This document shows positions 10,852 through 19,874 of a stretch of 64,000 nt of DNA, piece by piece. The stretch's first letter is position 1. Each line of letters begins with the position of its first letter. Below the pieces are notes generated by a model, which worked only from the letters and a program-made list of their open reading frames with translations, did no database searches and was not told where the DNA came from. This DNA comes from Roseovarius spongiae. GTDB lineage: Bacteria; Pseudomonadota; Alphaproteobacteria; Rhodobacterales; Rhodobacteraceae. The DNA lies in NCBI RefSeq assembly GCF_003651245.1, contig NZ_RAPE01000001.1, positions 248,001 through 312,000 of the forward strand, given 5' to 3'. The translations under genes and the position numbers were made by a program.

Positions 10852-11749
10852 CGGCATCTACGTTCCCATAGTCACCCCCTATCACGACGATTTCACCATC
10901 AACGAGGAGGCGCTGGCCGACACGGTCGAGCTGCTGATCGGCGCGGGCGTCGCGGGGATCGTCGTCGCCGGGACGACGGGGGAATATTACGCGCAGTCGA
11001 TGGAGACGCGGCTCTGGCTGTTCGAGCGGCTGAAGAAGCTGATCGATGGCCGCGTGCCGATGGTCGCGGGCACCGGCGACATGCAGACCGAGAATTCCGT
11101 CACCTACGCGAGGGCCGCCAAGGAGATCGGCGCCGATGCGCTGCTGGTCGCCACGCCGCCCTATTCCTGCCCGACGGGGCGCGAGATCGCGCTGCACTGC
11201 CTTGCGATCGACCGGGCGGCGAACCTGCCGGTGATGCTTTATAACTACCCGGGGCGGATGGGCGTGAACATGGACGAGGAATGCCTCGACCGGCTGGGCC
11301 GTTCGCCCAATTTCTGCGGCATCAAGGAAAGCTCGGGCGACATCAACCGGCTGCACATGCTGGCGCGGGATTACCCGCATATCGGGCTGGGGTGCGGGAT
11401 GGATGACCAGGCGCTCGAATTCTTCGCCTGGGGCGCGCGGTTCTGGGTCTGCGCGGGCGGCAACTTCGCCCCCGAGGCGCATGTCGCGCTGTGGCGGGCC
11501 TGCGCGGTCGAGGGCGATTTCACGCGCGGGCGCGCGATCATGTCGGCGATGCTGCCTTTGATGCGCGTGCTGGAGCAGGGCGGCAAGTTCATCCAGTGCA
11601 TCAAGCACGGGCTGACCATGCGCGGCATCCCCGCCGGACCGCCCCGCAAGCCGCTGCATCCGCTCAACAAGGACGACAAGCGCGCGCTGGAGGAGGTGAT
11701 CCGCACAATGAACACCGCCATCGCCGCCATCGAAGGAGAGGCAAAATGA
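10841..11749 (+). CDS. DapA-family lyase/deaminase, possibly hydroxy-pyrroline-carboxylate deaminase
   Basis: Class I aldolase-fold enzyme of the dihydrodipicolinate synthase superfamily, 302 residues. The Schiff-base Lys is K162 (GIKESSGD), the catalytic Tyr is Y134 (MLYNYPGR), and the pyruvate-binding loop AGTTGEYY is present. Lysine biosynthesis is unlikely, given the setting in a GntR-led catabolic operon beside an aldehyde dehydrogenase. In hydroxyproline catabolism a member of this family (LhpC/HypD type) converts 1-pyrroline-4-hydroxy-2-carboxylate to 2-oxoglutarate semialdehyde, which an ALDH then oxidises; this fits the neighbours. Other 2-keto-sugar-acid lyase roles are possible. 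The start overlaps gntR. Confidence 0.88.
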   Translation: MQFDGIYVPIVTPYHDDFTINEEALADTVELLIGAGVAGIVVAGTTGEYYAQSMETRLWLFERLKKLIDGRVPMVAGTGDMQTENSVTYARAAKEIGADALLVATPPYSCPTGREIALHCLAIDRAANLPVMLYNYPGRMGVNMDEECLDRLGRSPNFCGIKESSGDINRLHMLARDYPHIGLGCGMDDQALEFFAWGARFWVCAGGNFAPEAHVALWRACAVEGDFTRGRAIMSAMLPLMRVLEQGGKFIQCIKHGLTMRGIPAGPPRKPLHPLNKDDKRALEEVIRTMNTAIAAIEGEAK

Positions 11750-11847
11750 GTGCGAGCTGGCGAATGGCCCGCCCGGACGCAGGCCGGGCTTCGGATAGGC
11801 ATCCGATCTCGCACGCAATCAGTGTTATGGAAGGGGTCTCGAAATGA
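11746..11847 (+). CDS. 33-codon ORF coupled to both neighbours
   Basis: A small ORF begins with ATGA overlapping the stop of the DapA-family gene and ends with ATGA overlapping the start of the aldehyde dehydrogenase. AAGGAG lies seven bases before its ATG, a better ribosome site than many in the window. The product (MSASWRMARPDAGRASDRHP and 13 more residues) is basic, has no membrane segment and matches nothing I know. It may be a real small protein, or a translated spacer that carries ribosomes through a structured stretch of mRNA. The exact fit between two genes makes chance less likely. Confidence 0.45.
   Translation: MSASWRMARPDAGRASDRHPISHAISVMEGVSK
11750..11814 (+). ncRNA. three-stem RNA fold within the operon mRNA
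   Basis: The 65 bases can fold as a three-way junction: an outer stem GTGCGAG (11750-11756) with CTCGCAC (11808-11814), a hairpin GCCCGG (11771-11776) with CCGGGC (11784-11789), and a hairpin TCGGAT (11791-11796) with ATCCGA (11801-11806) around AGGC. All 19 pairs are Watson-Crick. It lies entirely inside the 33-codon ORF and could modulate coupling or mRNA processing between the lyase and the ALDH. I cannot assign it to a known RNA family. Confidence 0.4.
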
Positions 11848-13334
11848 CCGAGTTTCTCACACGCGCCGAATACGCCGCCATCGCGGCCGAGATCGACCTG
11901 CCCGCCGCGCCCTATATCGACGGCAAGTTCCGCAAGGGGTCGGGGCCGATGATGGACACGCTGAACCCCGCCACCGGCGAGGTTCTGACCTCGATCAGCA
12001 CGGCCGGCGCCGATGACGTGGATTTCGCCGTCGCCAAGGCGCGCGAAGCGTTCGAGCGGGGCGACTGGTCGCGGCTGCACCCGTCCGAGCGCAAGGACGT
12101 GCTGATCCGGCTCTGCAAGCTCATCACCCGGCGCAGGAACGAACTGGCGGTGATGGAATGCCTCGATTCGGGCAAGCCGATCCGCGATTGCGTGAGTATC
12201 GATATTCCTGAGACGATCGACACCATCAAGTGGCACGCCGAGCTGATCGACAAGCTCTACGACCAGACCGCGCCCGCCGGGGATGACGCCGTGGCGATGA
12301 TCGTGCGCGAACCCATCGGAGTGGTCGGCGCGGTGCTGCCGTGGAACTTCCCGCTGATGATGATGGCGTGGAAGATCGGCCCGGCGCTGGCCGCGGGCAA
12401 TTCGGTGATCGTGAAGCCGGCCGAGCAGACGACGCTGACCGCGCTGCGCATCGCGGAATTGGCGAGCATGGCGGGCCTGCCCGCCGGCGTGCTTCAGGTG
12501 CTGCCGGGCGACGGGCCATCGGTGGGCGAACCGCTGGGCCTGCACCGCGCCGTCGACATGGTGAGCTTTACCGGCTCGACCGAGACCGGAAAGCGGTTCC
12601 TGCGTTATTCGGCCGACAGCAACATGAAGAAGATCACGCTGGAATGCGGCGGCAAGAACCCCGCCGTGGTGCTGGCGGACGCCGAGAACCTCGACCACGT
12701 CGCCGCGCATGTGGTGAACGCCGCGTTCTGGAACATGGGCGAGAATTGCAGCGCCGCCTCGCGCCTGATCGTGCACAAGGACGTGAAGGAGCCGCTGATG
12801 GAGCGCATCGTCGCGCGTATCCGCGACTGGAAGACGGGCGATCCGCTCGACCCGGCGAACCATCTTGGCGCGCTCATCGACGCGAAGCATTGCAGTAAGG
12901 TCGCCGCCTATCTCAAGGGCGAGGCGATCGTGGGTGGGACGGCCGAGGGCGCGTTCGTGCCGCCCACGGTTTACGAGGTGAAGGTGGACGATGCGCGCGC
13001 GCAGGACGAGATCTTCGGCCCCATCCTGTCGGTGATCGAGGTGGCCAGCACCGAAGAGGCGATCCGGCTGGCCAACGACACGAGCTACGGGCTGGCCGCA
13101 AGCGTGTTCACCGCCAACGCGCGGACCGCGATTCGCGCCGCGCGAGAGATTCGCGCCGGCACAGTGACCGTCAACTGCTACGGCGAAGGCGACATTTCCA
13201 CGCCCTTCGGAGGCTATAAACAGTCGGGATTCGGCGGGCGCGACAATTCCATTCATGCCCATGATCAATTCACCGAACTGAAGACGATCTGGATCGACCT
13301 GAGCGATCCGGCGGAAGGGGACAACGTGGGCTGA
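11844..13334 (+). CDS. NAD(P)-dependent aldehyde dehydrogenase (PuuC-like)
   Basis: Oxidises an aldehyde to a carboxylate. The 496 residues include the catalytic Cys302 in MGENCSAAS, general base Glu267 in LECGGKNP, and the cofactor-binding VLPWNFP and SFTGSTETGK motifs. The C-terminus (TPFGGYKQSGFGGRD) resembles gamma-glutamyl-aminobutyraldehyde dehydrogenase PuuC and related betaine/semialdehyde dehydrogenases. In the proposed pathway it would oxidise 2-oxoglutarate semialdehyde to 2-oxoglutarate, but an amine-derived aldehyde is equally possible. The ATG follows AAGGGG. The next gene starts after an 81-base gap that can form hairpins. Confidence 0.93.
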   Translation: MTEFLTRAEYAAIAAEIDLPAAPYIDGKFRKGSGPMMDTLNPATGEVLTSISTAGADDVDFAVAKAREAFERGDWSRLHPSERKDVLIRLCKLITRRRNELAVMECLDSGKPIRDCVSIDIPETIDTIKWHAELIDKLYDQTAPAGDDAVAMIVREPIGVVGAVLPWNFPLMMMAWKIGPALAAGNSVIVKPAEQTTLTALRIAELASMAGLPAGVLQVLPGDGPSVGEPLGLHRAVDMVSFTGSTETGKRFLRYSADSNMKKITLECGGKNPAVVLADAENLDHVAAHVVNAAFWNMGENCSAASRLIVHKDVKEPLMERIVARIRDWKTGDPLDPANHLGALIDAKHCSKVAAYLKGEAIVGGTAEGAFVPPTVYEVKVDDARAQDEIFGPILSVIEVASTEEAIRLANDTSYGLAASVFTANARTAIRAAREIRAGTVTVNCYGEGDISTPFGGYKQSGFGGRDNSIHAHDQFTELKTIWIDLSDPAEGDNVG

Positions 13335-13415
13335 AGGCGCGGGGCGCCGGCCCTTGGGCCGGGCTCCTGGTTGCAGAGGGGAGACCCCGGCCACGTCCGG
13401 GGCGGGGAGGGAACG

Positions 13416-14966
13416 ATGGAGACACAGACGCTGAAACCCGCCCGCCGCGGGCGCGGCGCGCGCACCGCGATCCGCAAGGCGCGCGATTTCACCATGCTGC
13501 CGGCGCTCAGGCGCGGCCTGCCGCTGACCGAGCCGATGGACGAGGTTGAGATCGAGCGGATCGACGCCGCGTCGATGGACATACTCGAGAATATCGGCGT
13601 CGTCTTTCGCGACGATACGGCGCTCGCCGACTGGCGCGGCGCGGGGGCCAGGGTGGAGGGCGAGACGGTCTATCTCGACCGCGGCCTCGTGCGGGAATTG
13701 ATCGCGACCATCCCCGAGACGTTCACCTATCACGCGCGCAATCCGGCCAACAACCTGCCCTTCGGGCGCGATCATGCGATGTTCGTGCCGATGACCGGCG
13801 CGCCTTACCTGCGCGATCTGAACGACGTGCGGCGCAATCCGACGCTGGAGGATCTCGCCAATTTCCACAAGCTGAGCCACATGCTGCCGGCGATCCATTC
13901 CTCGGCGCATCATATCGTGGAGCCCTACGATCACCCGATCAGCCAGCGGCATCTGCGCATCACCTACTCTTCGATGAAACACTCGGACAAGACCTTCATG
14001 GGCATGACGACGAGCCCGAAGAACGCCGAGGACGTGATGGAGATGTGCGCGATCCTCTTCGGCGCGGAGTTCATGGAGACCCACCCGGTCGTCACCGGGA
14101 ACTGCAACGGCAACTCGCCCTTGGTGTGGGACGAAACCATGCTGGGGGCGATGCGCGCGTTCAACAAGCGTAACCAGCCGGTGCTGTGTTCGCCCTTCGT
14201 ACTGGGCGGGGCGAACACGCCCGCAAGCGTCGCGCCCACGGTGGCGCAGCTCAACGCCGAGGCGCTGAGCGCGCTGGCCTACACGCAGGTCGTGCGCAAG
14301 GGGTGTCCGGCGATCTACGGCCACTACCTCAGCACGGTCAGCATGAAATCCGGCGCGCCGATGGCGGGCACGCCTGAAATATCGCTCATGAACCTGATGA
14401 TCGGCCAGATGGCGCGGTTCTACCGCGTGCCGTGGCGGTCCTCGACCAGCCTGGGCGGGGCCAAGACGTTCGACGCACAGGCGGGGTATGAAAGTGCGAC
14501 GACCCTGATGGCGCTGCAAATGGCGGGGACCAACTACATGTGGCACGCCGCCGGCTGGAACGAGGCGGGGATGCATTGCTCAATGGCGAAATTCGTGGTG
14601 GACGCGGAGCAATGCGCGATGGCCTACCGCATGGCGCAAGGAATCCGCTGGGACGATTTCGACGAGGCGCTGGCGGCGGTCGCCGATATCGGCCCCGGCG
14701 GGCATTACCTGGGCCATGCGCATACGCTCGAGAATTTCCAGCGCGCGTTCTTCATGCCGGAACTGTTCGACAACAACTCGATCGAGCAATGGCAGGCCGA
14801 GGGGGCGATCGAGATCAACGCGCGCGCGCTGGCCTACACGCGCGACCTGCTGGGCGCCTACGAGGAGCCCCGGCTCGACGAGGCCGTGAACGAGGCGCTG
14901 CTCGACTACATCGCCCGGCGAGAGCGCGAGATCCCGCCCGCCGACGCGCTCAACCAGGACCGCTAG
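13416..14966 (+). CDS. MttB superfamily (non-pyrrolysine) methyltransferase
   Basis: The 516-residue protein belongs to the trimethylamine/betaine:corrinoid methyltransferase superfamily. Proteins without pyrrolysine in this family demethylate quaternary amines such as glycine betaine, proline betaine, carnitine or gamma-butyrobetaine. The frame is open with no internal TAG, so no pyrrolysine is used. Family-like stretches include [34 protein letters not shown] and [22 protein letters not shown] 13416 follows GGGGAGGG. No corrinoid protein, reactivase or acceptor methyltransferase is encoded nearby, so partners must be elsewhere or the chemistry differs. Substrate is inferred from neighbours only. 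Confidence 0.88.
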   Translation: METQTLKPARRGRGARTAIRKARDFTMLPALRRGLPLTEPMDEVEIERIDAASMDILENIGVVFRDDTALADWRGAGARVEGETVYLDRGLVRELIATIPETFTYHARNPANNLPFGRDHAMFVPMTGAPYLRDLNDVRRNPTLEDLANFHKLSHMLPAIHSSAHHIVEPYDHPISQRHLRITYSSMKHSDKTFMGMTTSPKNAEDVMEMCAILFGAEFMETHPVVTGNCNGNSPLVWDETMLGAMRAFNKRNQPVLCSPFVLGGANTPASVAPTVAQLNAEALSALAYTQVVRKGCPAIYGHYLSTVSMKSGAPMAGTPEISLMNLMIGQMARFYRVPWRSSTSLGGAKTFDAQAGYESATTLMALQMAGTNYMWHAAGWNEAGMHCSMAKFVVDAEQCAMAYRMAQGIRWDDFDEALAAVADIGPGGHYLGHAHTLENFQRAFFMPELFDNNSIEQWQAEGAIEINARALAYTRDLLGAYEEPRLDEAVNEALLDYIARREREIPPADALNQDR

Positions 14967-14970
14967 CACG

Positions 14971-16071
14971 GTGAAGATCGCAAGCATCCAGATCTACCAG
15001 GCCGAACTGCCGGTGCGCAACGGCCCCTACACGATGGCCTGCGCGCAGGTTTGGTCGCTGACCAGTACGCTGGTGCGGGTGGTGAGCGATAACGGAATCG
15101 TCGGCTGGGGCGAAACCTGCCCCGTCGGCCCCACCTATGCCGAGGCGCATCCGGGCGGCGCGCTCGCGGCGCTCGGCGCGATGGCGCCGGGGTTGATCGG
15201 GGTCGAGATCGCGCCGCTCACGCTGCACCGGGCGATGGACGGGCTGCTGACGGGGCACAACTACGCCAAGGCCGCCATCGACATCGCGGCGCATGACCTC
15301 ATCGGCAGGGCGACCGGGCGGCGCGTGGCGGATTTCCTGGGCGGCGTCGCGCAGGAGCGCGTGCCGTCCTACTACGCCACCGGCGTGGGCGCGCCGGACG
15401 AGATCGCGCGCATCGCCGCCGAGAAGGTGGCCGAGGGCTATCCCCGGCTTCAGATCAAGGTCGGCGGGCGGGACGTGGCGATCGACATCGCCGTGCTGCG
15501 CAAGGTCTGGGAAGCGGTAGGCGGGCGCGCGCGTCTTGCCGTGGACGGGAATCGCGGCTGGACTACGCGGGACGCGCTCCGGGTGAGCCGCGAATGTGGG
15601 GATATCCCCTTTGTCATGGAGCAGCCTTGCAACAGCATCGACGAGCTGCGCCAGATACGCCCGCAGATTCGCCACGCGCTCTACATGGACGAGAACGCGG
15701 TTGACCTCTCGACGGTGGTGAACGCCGCGGGGAGCGGGCTTGTCGACGGGTTCGGGATGAAAGTGACGCGCATCGGCGGGCTGCACCCGATGGCCGTCGT
15801 CCGCGACATCTGCGCGGCGCACCGCCTGCCGCATACCTGCGACGACAGCTGGGGCGGCGACGTCATAGCCGCCGCCTGCGCCCATGTCGGCGCCACCGTG
15901 GCGCCCGATCTGCTCGAAGGAGTGTGGATCGCCGCGCCCTACATCGAGGGGCATTATTGCGCGCGCGGCGGGATCGAGGTGACGGACGGCATGATCGCGC
16001 TACCCGAGGGGTCGGGGCTTGGGCTTGAGATAGACGCCGCGCGGTTCGGCGCGCCGGTGCTGGAGGCATGA
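14971..16071 (+). CDS. enolase-superfamily epimerase/dehydratase, HpbD-like
   Basis: Mandelate racemase/muconate lactonizing enzyme family, 366 residues. The two catalytic bases are K163 (QIKVGG) and K264 (GMKVTRIGG), and metal ligands lie in VDGNRG, EQP and MDENA. From memory, the N-terminal half ([39 protein letters not shown]) is very close to the marine roseobacter 4-hydroxyproline betaine 2-epimerase HpbD and its relative cis-3-hydroxy-L-proline dehydratase. Which of the two activities it has cannot be told here. Start is GTG 14971, four bases after the MttB-family stop. The stop overlaps the next ATG. Confidence 0.9.
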   Translation: MKIASIQIYQAELPVRNGPYTMACAQVWSLTSTLVRVVSDNGIVGWGETCPVGPTYAEAHPGGALAALGAMAPGLIGVEIAPLTLHRAMDGLLTGHNYAKAAIDIAAHDLIGRATGRRVADFLGGVAQERVPSYYATGVGAPDEIARIAAEKVAEGYPRLQIKVGGRDVAIDIAVLRKVWEAVGGRARLAVDGNRGWTTRDALRVSRECGDIPFVMEQPCNSIDELRQIRPQIRHALYMDENAVDLSTVVNAAGSGLVDGFGMKVTRIGGLHPMAVVRDICAAHRLPHTCDDSWGGDVIAAACAHVGATVAPDLLEGVWIAAPYIEGHYCARGGIEVTDGMIALPEGSGLGLEIDAARFGAPVLEA

Positions 16072-16802
16072 TGCGGTTTACAGGAAAAAGGGCGCTGGTG
16101 ACCGGCGCGGCGGGCGGCATCGGGCGGGCGATCGTCGCCGGGCTGCGGGCCGAGGGCGCACAGGTGGCGGTGACCGATCGCGATTGCGGCGCGCTTGAGG
16201 CCGAAGCGCGCATCGACGGCGACCTGCTCGACGGCGGGTTCTGCGATGCGCTGCCGGGGCGGGTGGCCGAAGAACTCGGCGGGCTGGACATCCTCGTGAA
16301 CAACGCGGGCGTCATCACGCGCGGCGACATCACCACGGCGACGGATGCGGATTACGCGCTGACGATGGGCGTCAACGTGGAGGCGCCGATGCGCCTTTGC
16401 CGCGCGGCGATCCCGATCATGGCGGCGGCGGGCGGCGGGGCGATCGTCAACACCGCGTCCTGCTGGGGGCTGCAACCGGGGCCGAACCATCCGCTTTACG
16501 TCATGTCGAAGGCGGCGCTTGCCTCGCTCACAGAATGCCTGGGGCGCGATCACGCGCACCAGGGCGTCCGGGTGAACGCCGTCTGCCCGAACGAGGTGAA
16601 CACGCCGATGCTGCGCACCGGTTTCGCCATTCGCGGGCTCGACCCCGAGGCGGGCATCGCCACGCTGAACGCAAGCGTGCCGCTGGGTCGCATCGCGGAG
16701 CCGGAGGACATCGCCGACGTGGCGCTGTTTCTCGCCTCGGACGCGGCGCGCTACATGACCGGCGCGCTGCTGCCCGTGAACGGCGGGAAACCGGTCGGAT
16801 GA
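16068..16802 (+). CDS. short-chain dehydrogenase/reductase (first of two)
   Basis: NAD(P)-dependent oxidoreductase of 244 residues. The cofactor motif TGAAGGIG is near residue 11, NNAG near 81-84, catalytic Ser131 in NTASCWG, and Tyr144/Lys148 in YVMSK. The acidic residue after beta-2 (TDRD) favours NAD(H). The start overlaps the stop of the enolase-superfamily gene and its own stop overlaps the next start, so translation is coupled. The substrate is not identifiable. It may act on a hydroxyl intermediate of the pathway. Confidence 0.92.
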   Translation: MMRFTGKRALVTGAAGGIGRAIVAGLRAEGAQVAVTDRDCGALEAEARIDGDLLDGGFCDALPGRVAEELGGLDILVNNAGVITRGDITTATDADYALTMGVNVEAPMRLCRAAIPIMAAAGGGAIVNTASCWGLQPGPNHPLYVMSKAALASLTECLGRDHAHQGVRVNAVCPNEVNTPMLRTGFAIRGLDPEAGIATLNASVPLGRIAEPEDIADVALFLASDAARYMTGALLPVNGGKPVG

Positions 16803-17530
16803 GCGAGTTCAAGGGCAAGGTCGCGCTGGTCACCGGCGCATCGAGCGGAATGGGCGCAGCGACCGCGCGGCTTCTGGCGCGACGCGGCGCGCGGGTCTTT
16901 ACCGCGCAGCGCGGCGCCGCGGAATTCGAGGCGGTGCGCGCCGATTTGGCCGAACCCGAAGCGCCCGAACGGGTGATCGCCCATGTGGCGGACGCGGCCG
17001 GGCGGCTCGATATCCTCGTGAACAACGCGGGCGTCATGCGCGAGGGCACGGTCGAGGAAACCTCGCTCGAGGATTGGCATGTGCAGTTGCAGGTCAACCT
17101 CACCGCGCCGTTCCTGATGATCCGCCACGCCATGCCGCTGTTGCGCGCCGCGCGCGGGGTCATCGTCAACGTCGGCTCCATCGAGGGGCTGGGCGCGAAC
17201 CCGCGCCACCCAGCCTATGGCGCGTCCAAGGCCGGGCTGCACGGGCTCACCCGCGCTGTGGCGGTCGATCACGGGGCGGACGGCGTGCGCTGCAACGCGG
17301 TCGCGCCGGGGTGGATCGACACGCCGCTCAACGAGGATTTCATCGACAGCCAGCCGGACCCGGCGCGTTTCCGCGCGCAGATCGGCGGCATCCATCCGCT
17401 GCGGCGCACCGGGCGGACGGACGAGGTGGCGCAACTTGTCTGCTGGCTCGCCTCGGACGCCGCAAGCTTTGTCACCGGGCAGGTCTATGCCGTGGACGGC
17501 GGGCGCACCGCGCAGTTGAGCCTGCCGTGA
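16799..17530 (+). CDS. short-chain dehydrogenase/reductase (second of two)
   Basis: SDR of 243 residues with TGASSGMG at the N-terminus, NNAG near 80, Ser127 in NVGS and Tyr140/Lys144 in YGASK. It begins at the ATG of ATGA overlapping the previous SDR stop, and its own stop overlaps the GTG of the FAD oxidase. It differs clearly from its neighbour (TAQRGA instead of TDRD after beta-2), suggesting different cofactor preference or substrate, so this is not a recent duplication. Confidence 0.92.
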   Translation: MSEFKGKVALVTGASSGMGAATARLLARRGARVFTAQRGAAEFEAVRADLAEPEAPERVIAHVADAAGRLDILVNNAGVMREGTVEETSLEDWHVQLQVNLTAPFLMIRHAMPLLRAARGVIVNVGSIEGLGANPRHPAYGASKAGLHGLTRAVAVDHGADGVRCNAVAPGWIDTPLNEDFIDSQPDPARFRAQIGGIHPLRRTGRTDEVAQLVCWLASDAASFVTGQVYAVDGGRTAQLSLP

Positions 17531-18858
17531 AGGTCGCGCGCCTCCCCGTCGATCCCGGCGCCTCCGGCTGGAGCGCCCTGCTGCCCGCACAACCTGCGCC
17601 CGACCGGCTGGAGGATGCGATCACCGCCGACTGGCTGATCATCGGGGGCGGGTTCGCCGGGCTGGCGGCGGCGCGCAGGCTGGCGCAGCTCCACCCCGGT
17701 ACGAGGATCGCGCTGCTCGAGGCGACGCGCATCGGCGAGGGGCCGGCGGGGCGCAACTCTGGCTTCATGATCGATCTGCCGCATGACCTCGCCTCGGAAA
17801 GCTATGCGGGCGCAGAGCAGGGCGACGCGGCGCAGACCCGCGCCAATCGCGCGGCCATCGCGTTCGCGGCGGAAATGGCGGCGGAATTCGGGCTGACGGC
17901 CGAGGCCTTCGCGCCGACCGGCAAGGTGAACGCGGCGGCGGGCGACAAGGGCCACCGGCACAACCTCGATTACGCCGCGCATCTCGCGGGGTTGCGCGAG
18001 GCGCATGAAATGCTCGACGCTGACGCCATGCGCGAGATGACCGGCACGCGCTACTACCGCAGCGGCCTTTTCACCCCCGGCACGGTGATGATCCAGCCCG
18101 CGCTTTTCGTGCGCGGCGTGGCGAAGGGGCTGGCGGGCGCGGGCGTGCGGATATTCGAGGACAGCCCGGTCACGGGGCTGAGCCGCGACGGCGCGTGGGG
18201 GGCGCAGACGCCGCGAGGATCGGTTGTCGCCCCGCGCGTGATCCTTGCCGTCAACGGCCATGCCGAAAGTTTCGGACAGTTTCGGGGGCGGTTGCTGCAT
18301 GTCTTTACCTATGCGTCGATGACCCGCGCGCTGACCACGGATGAGGTGCGCGCGCTGGGCGGCGCGGCGCGCTGGGGCGTGACCCCGGCGGACCCGATGG
18401 GCACCACCGTGCGGCGCATCAGCGGGACCGGGGGCGACCGGATCATCATCCGCAACCGGTTCACCCATGACCCGGCGATGCAGGTGTCGCAGCGGCGCAT
18501 TGCGCGGGTGGGCCGCGATCACGACCGCGCCTTCGCCGCGCGCTTTCCGATGCTGGCGGGCGTGGGGATGGAGTATCGCTGGGGCGGGCGGCTTTGCCTG
18601 AGCTGGAACGGCGCGCCCGCGTTGGGCGAGGTGGCGCCGGGGCTTTTCGCGGCGTGCTGCCAGAACGGGCTGGGCGTCGCCAAGGGGACGCTGCACGGAA
18701 TGCTGATGGCCGAGCTGGCCTCCGGGCAGAGCTCCGACCTGCTCCGCGAGGTGCTGGCCCAGCCCGCCCCGCGCCGCCTGCCGCCGGCGCCGCTGACCTA
18801 TCTCGGGGCGAATGCGACGATGCGCTGGGGGGAATGGACGGCGGGGCGCGAATTCTGA
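17527..18858 (+). CDS. FAD-dependent amine oxidoreductase (DAO family)
   Basis: D-amino-acid-oxidase/glycine-oxidase fold flavoenzyme of 443 residues. The dinucleotide motif [12 protein letters not shown] is near residue 38, and the following [16 protein letters not shown] block is typical of PuuB-like amine oxidases. A C-terminal FAD contact region ([18 protein letters not shown]) is also present. Such enzymes oxidise secondary amines or D-amino acids or remove N-methyl groups, releasing H2O2 or passing electrons on. In the proposed betaine route it could remove a second methyl group or oxidise the cyclic D-imino acid. Start is GTG 17527 overlapping the SDR stop. It is the last gene of the operon. 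Confidence 0.88.
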   Translation: MKVARLPVDPGASGWSALLPAQPAPDRLEDAITADWLIIGGGFAGLAAARRLAQLHPGTRIALLEATRIGEGPAGRNSGFMIDLPHDLASESYAGAEQGDAAQTRANRAAIAFAAEMAAEFGLTAEAFAPTGKVNAAAGDKGHRHNLDYAAHLAGLREAHEMLDADAMREMTGTRYYRSGLFTPGTVMIQPALFVRGVAKGLAGAGVRIFEDSPVTGLSRDGAWGAQTPRGSVVAPRVILAVNGHAESFGQFRGRLLHVFTYASMTRALTTDEVRALGGAARWGVTPADPMGTTVRRISGTGGDRIIIRNRFTHDPAMQVSQRRIARVGRDHDRAFAARFPMLAGVGMEYRWGGRLCLSWNGAPALGEVAPGLFAACCQNGLGVAKGTLHGMLMAELASGQSSDLLREVLAQPAPRRLPPAPLTYLGANATMRWGEWTAGREF

Positions 18859-18878
18859 GCCATATCTTCGCGCCGCGC

Positions 18879-19745
18879 CTAGAACTGGCGCCGTAGCCAC
18901 GACCTGAATGCTTCCACGTGCGGTTGGATTGCCGTGCGGTGCTCGGTCCGGACAAGATAATGAGACTGCCCAAGGTCCATGGGCTCACCGACGATGCGGA
19001 TTTTCTGTCCCGCCTTGATCGCCTGTCGCGCGAATCTTTCGATGACCACAGCGCAGCCCAGCCCCGTCGCGACCATCTCGATCGCGGCGGTCGAGGTGTC
19101 GGTGATCAGCCGCCCGCCGGAGGTCGCCGGTTTCAGCGCGTGCCCGGAAAGATATCGCGCCCAGTGATCGTCAAAACCCGTGATATGGATCGGGGGCTGT
19201 TCCAGCAAGTCCCGGGGTGTTCTTATCTTGCGGGCGGATGCGGCGCTGTGGACGGGAACGATCGCTTCGTCCGCCAACAGTTCGAGATCCGATCTTGTAT
19301 GCTGTTTCGGGGCGAGGACGATATCGATATCGATTGGGTTCTGGTCGGGGGCCGTCCAGATGGCGGTCATCGTCTTGATGCCGATATCGGGATGGTCCTT
19401 CAGGAAGCCGTCCAGCCGGGAAGAAATCCACATGATGAACGCCATCGAGGCGCGCATGGTGATCGTGCTGGCCCGGCGCGGTCCGAACAGGCCGGTGGTC
19501 GACATCTCGATCGCGTCAAGCGCGCCGCGTACCGCCGGCAGGTAGGCCTTGCCGACATCGGTCAGGTGCAGGCTCTTGGGGCGGCGCAGGAAAAGCTTGT
19601 GGCCAAGCTGCGTCTCGAGCGCCTTGATATGTTGGCTGACGGCGGTTTGCGTCAGGCCGATTTCATGACTGGCGGCGGTGAAGCTCAGCAATCGCGCCGT
19701 TGCCTCGAAACTGCGCAGCCAATTGAGATTCAGGTTGTGGCGCAT
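18879..19745 (-). CDS. LysR family transcriptional regulator (GcvA-like)
   Basis: The 288-residue protein has an N-terminal winged helix (about 5-65, LNWLRSFEATARLLSFTAAS and LTQTAVSQHIKALE) and a periplasmic-binding-like effector domain. The RSFEATARLLSFTAAS pattern is typical of the GcvA/AmpR branch. It converges on the FAD oxidase gene (20-base gap) and is divergent from the oxygenase gene, which it probably controls. A CATAA-N5-TTATG dyad lies nine bases upstream of its ATG. Confidence 0.93.
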   Translation of the reverse strand: MRHNLNLNWLRSFEATARLLSFTAASHEIGLTQTAVSQHIKALETQLGHKLFLRRPKSLHLTDVGKAYLPAVRGALDAIEMSTTGLFGPRRASTITMRASMAFIMWISSRLDGFLKDHPDIGIKTMTAIWTAPDQNPIDIDIVLAPKQHTRSDLELLADEAIVPVHSAASARKIRTPRDLLEQPPIHITGFDDHWARYLSGHALKPATSGGRLITDTSTAAIEMVATGLGCAVVIERFARQAIKAGQKIRIVGEPMDLGQSHYLVRTEHRTAIQPHVEAFRSWLRRQF

Positions 19746-19753
19746 GACATCGT

Positions 19754-19768
19754 CATAAGTTTTTTATG
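19754..19768. promoter_or_regulatory. probable LysR-type operator
   Basis: CATAA (19754-19758) and TTATG (19764-19768) are inverted with a five-base spacer, within the divergent lysR/oxygenase region. This conforms to the T-N11-A pattern of LysR binding sites. It almost abuts the lysR start, suggesting autoregulation. A second dyad, GTTTC and GAAAC, lies further toward the oxygenase gene near 19787-19809. Confidence 0.45.
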
Positions 19769-19874
19769 TCCATCGGCGTTTATTGTTTCGTTTTATCTGA
19801 CAGAAACCTCGCTGCATAGTCTTCCGGACCCCACCGCTTTCGCGCCGCCCTAGGGGCAATGAGAGGAGACCGTC

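Noticed and set aside
11750..11814. Self-cleaving ribozyme (hammerhead type)
   Set aside because: Although a three-way junction, it lacks the conserved CTGATGA and GAAA core bases.
13335..13415. Cobalamin riboswitch before the MttB-family gene
   Set aside because: Only two simple hairpins are present, with no B12-box-like sequence, and the gap is far too short.
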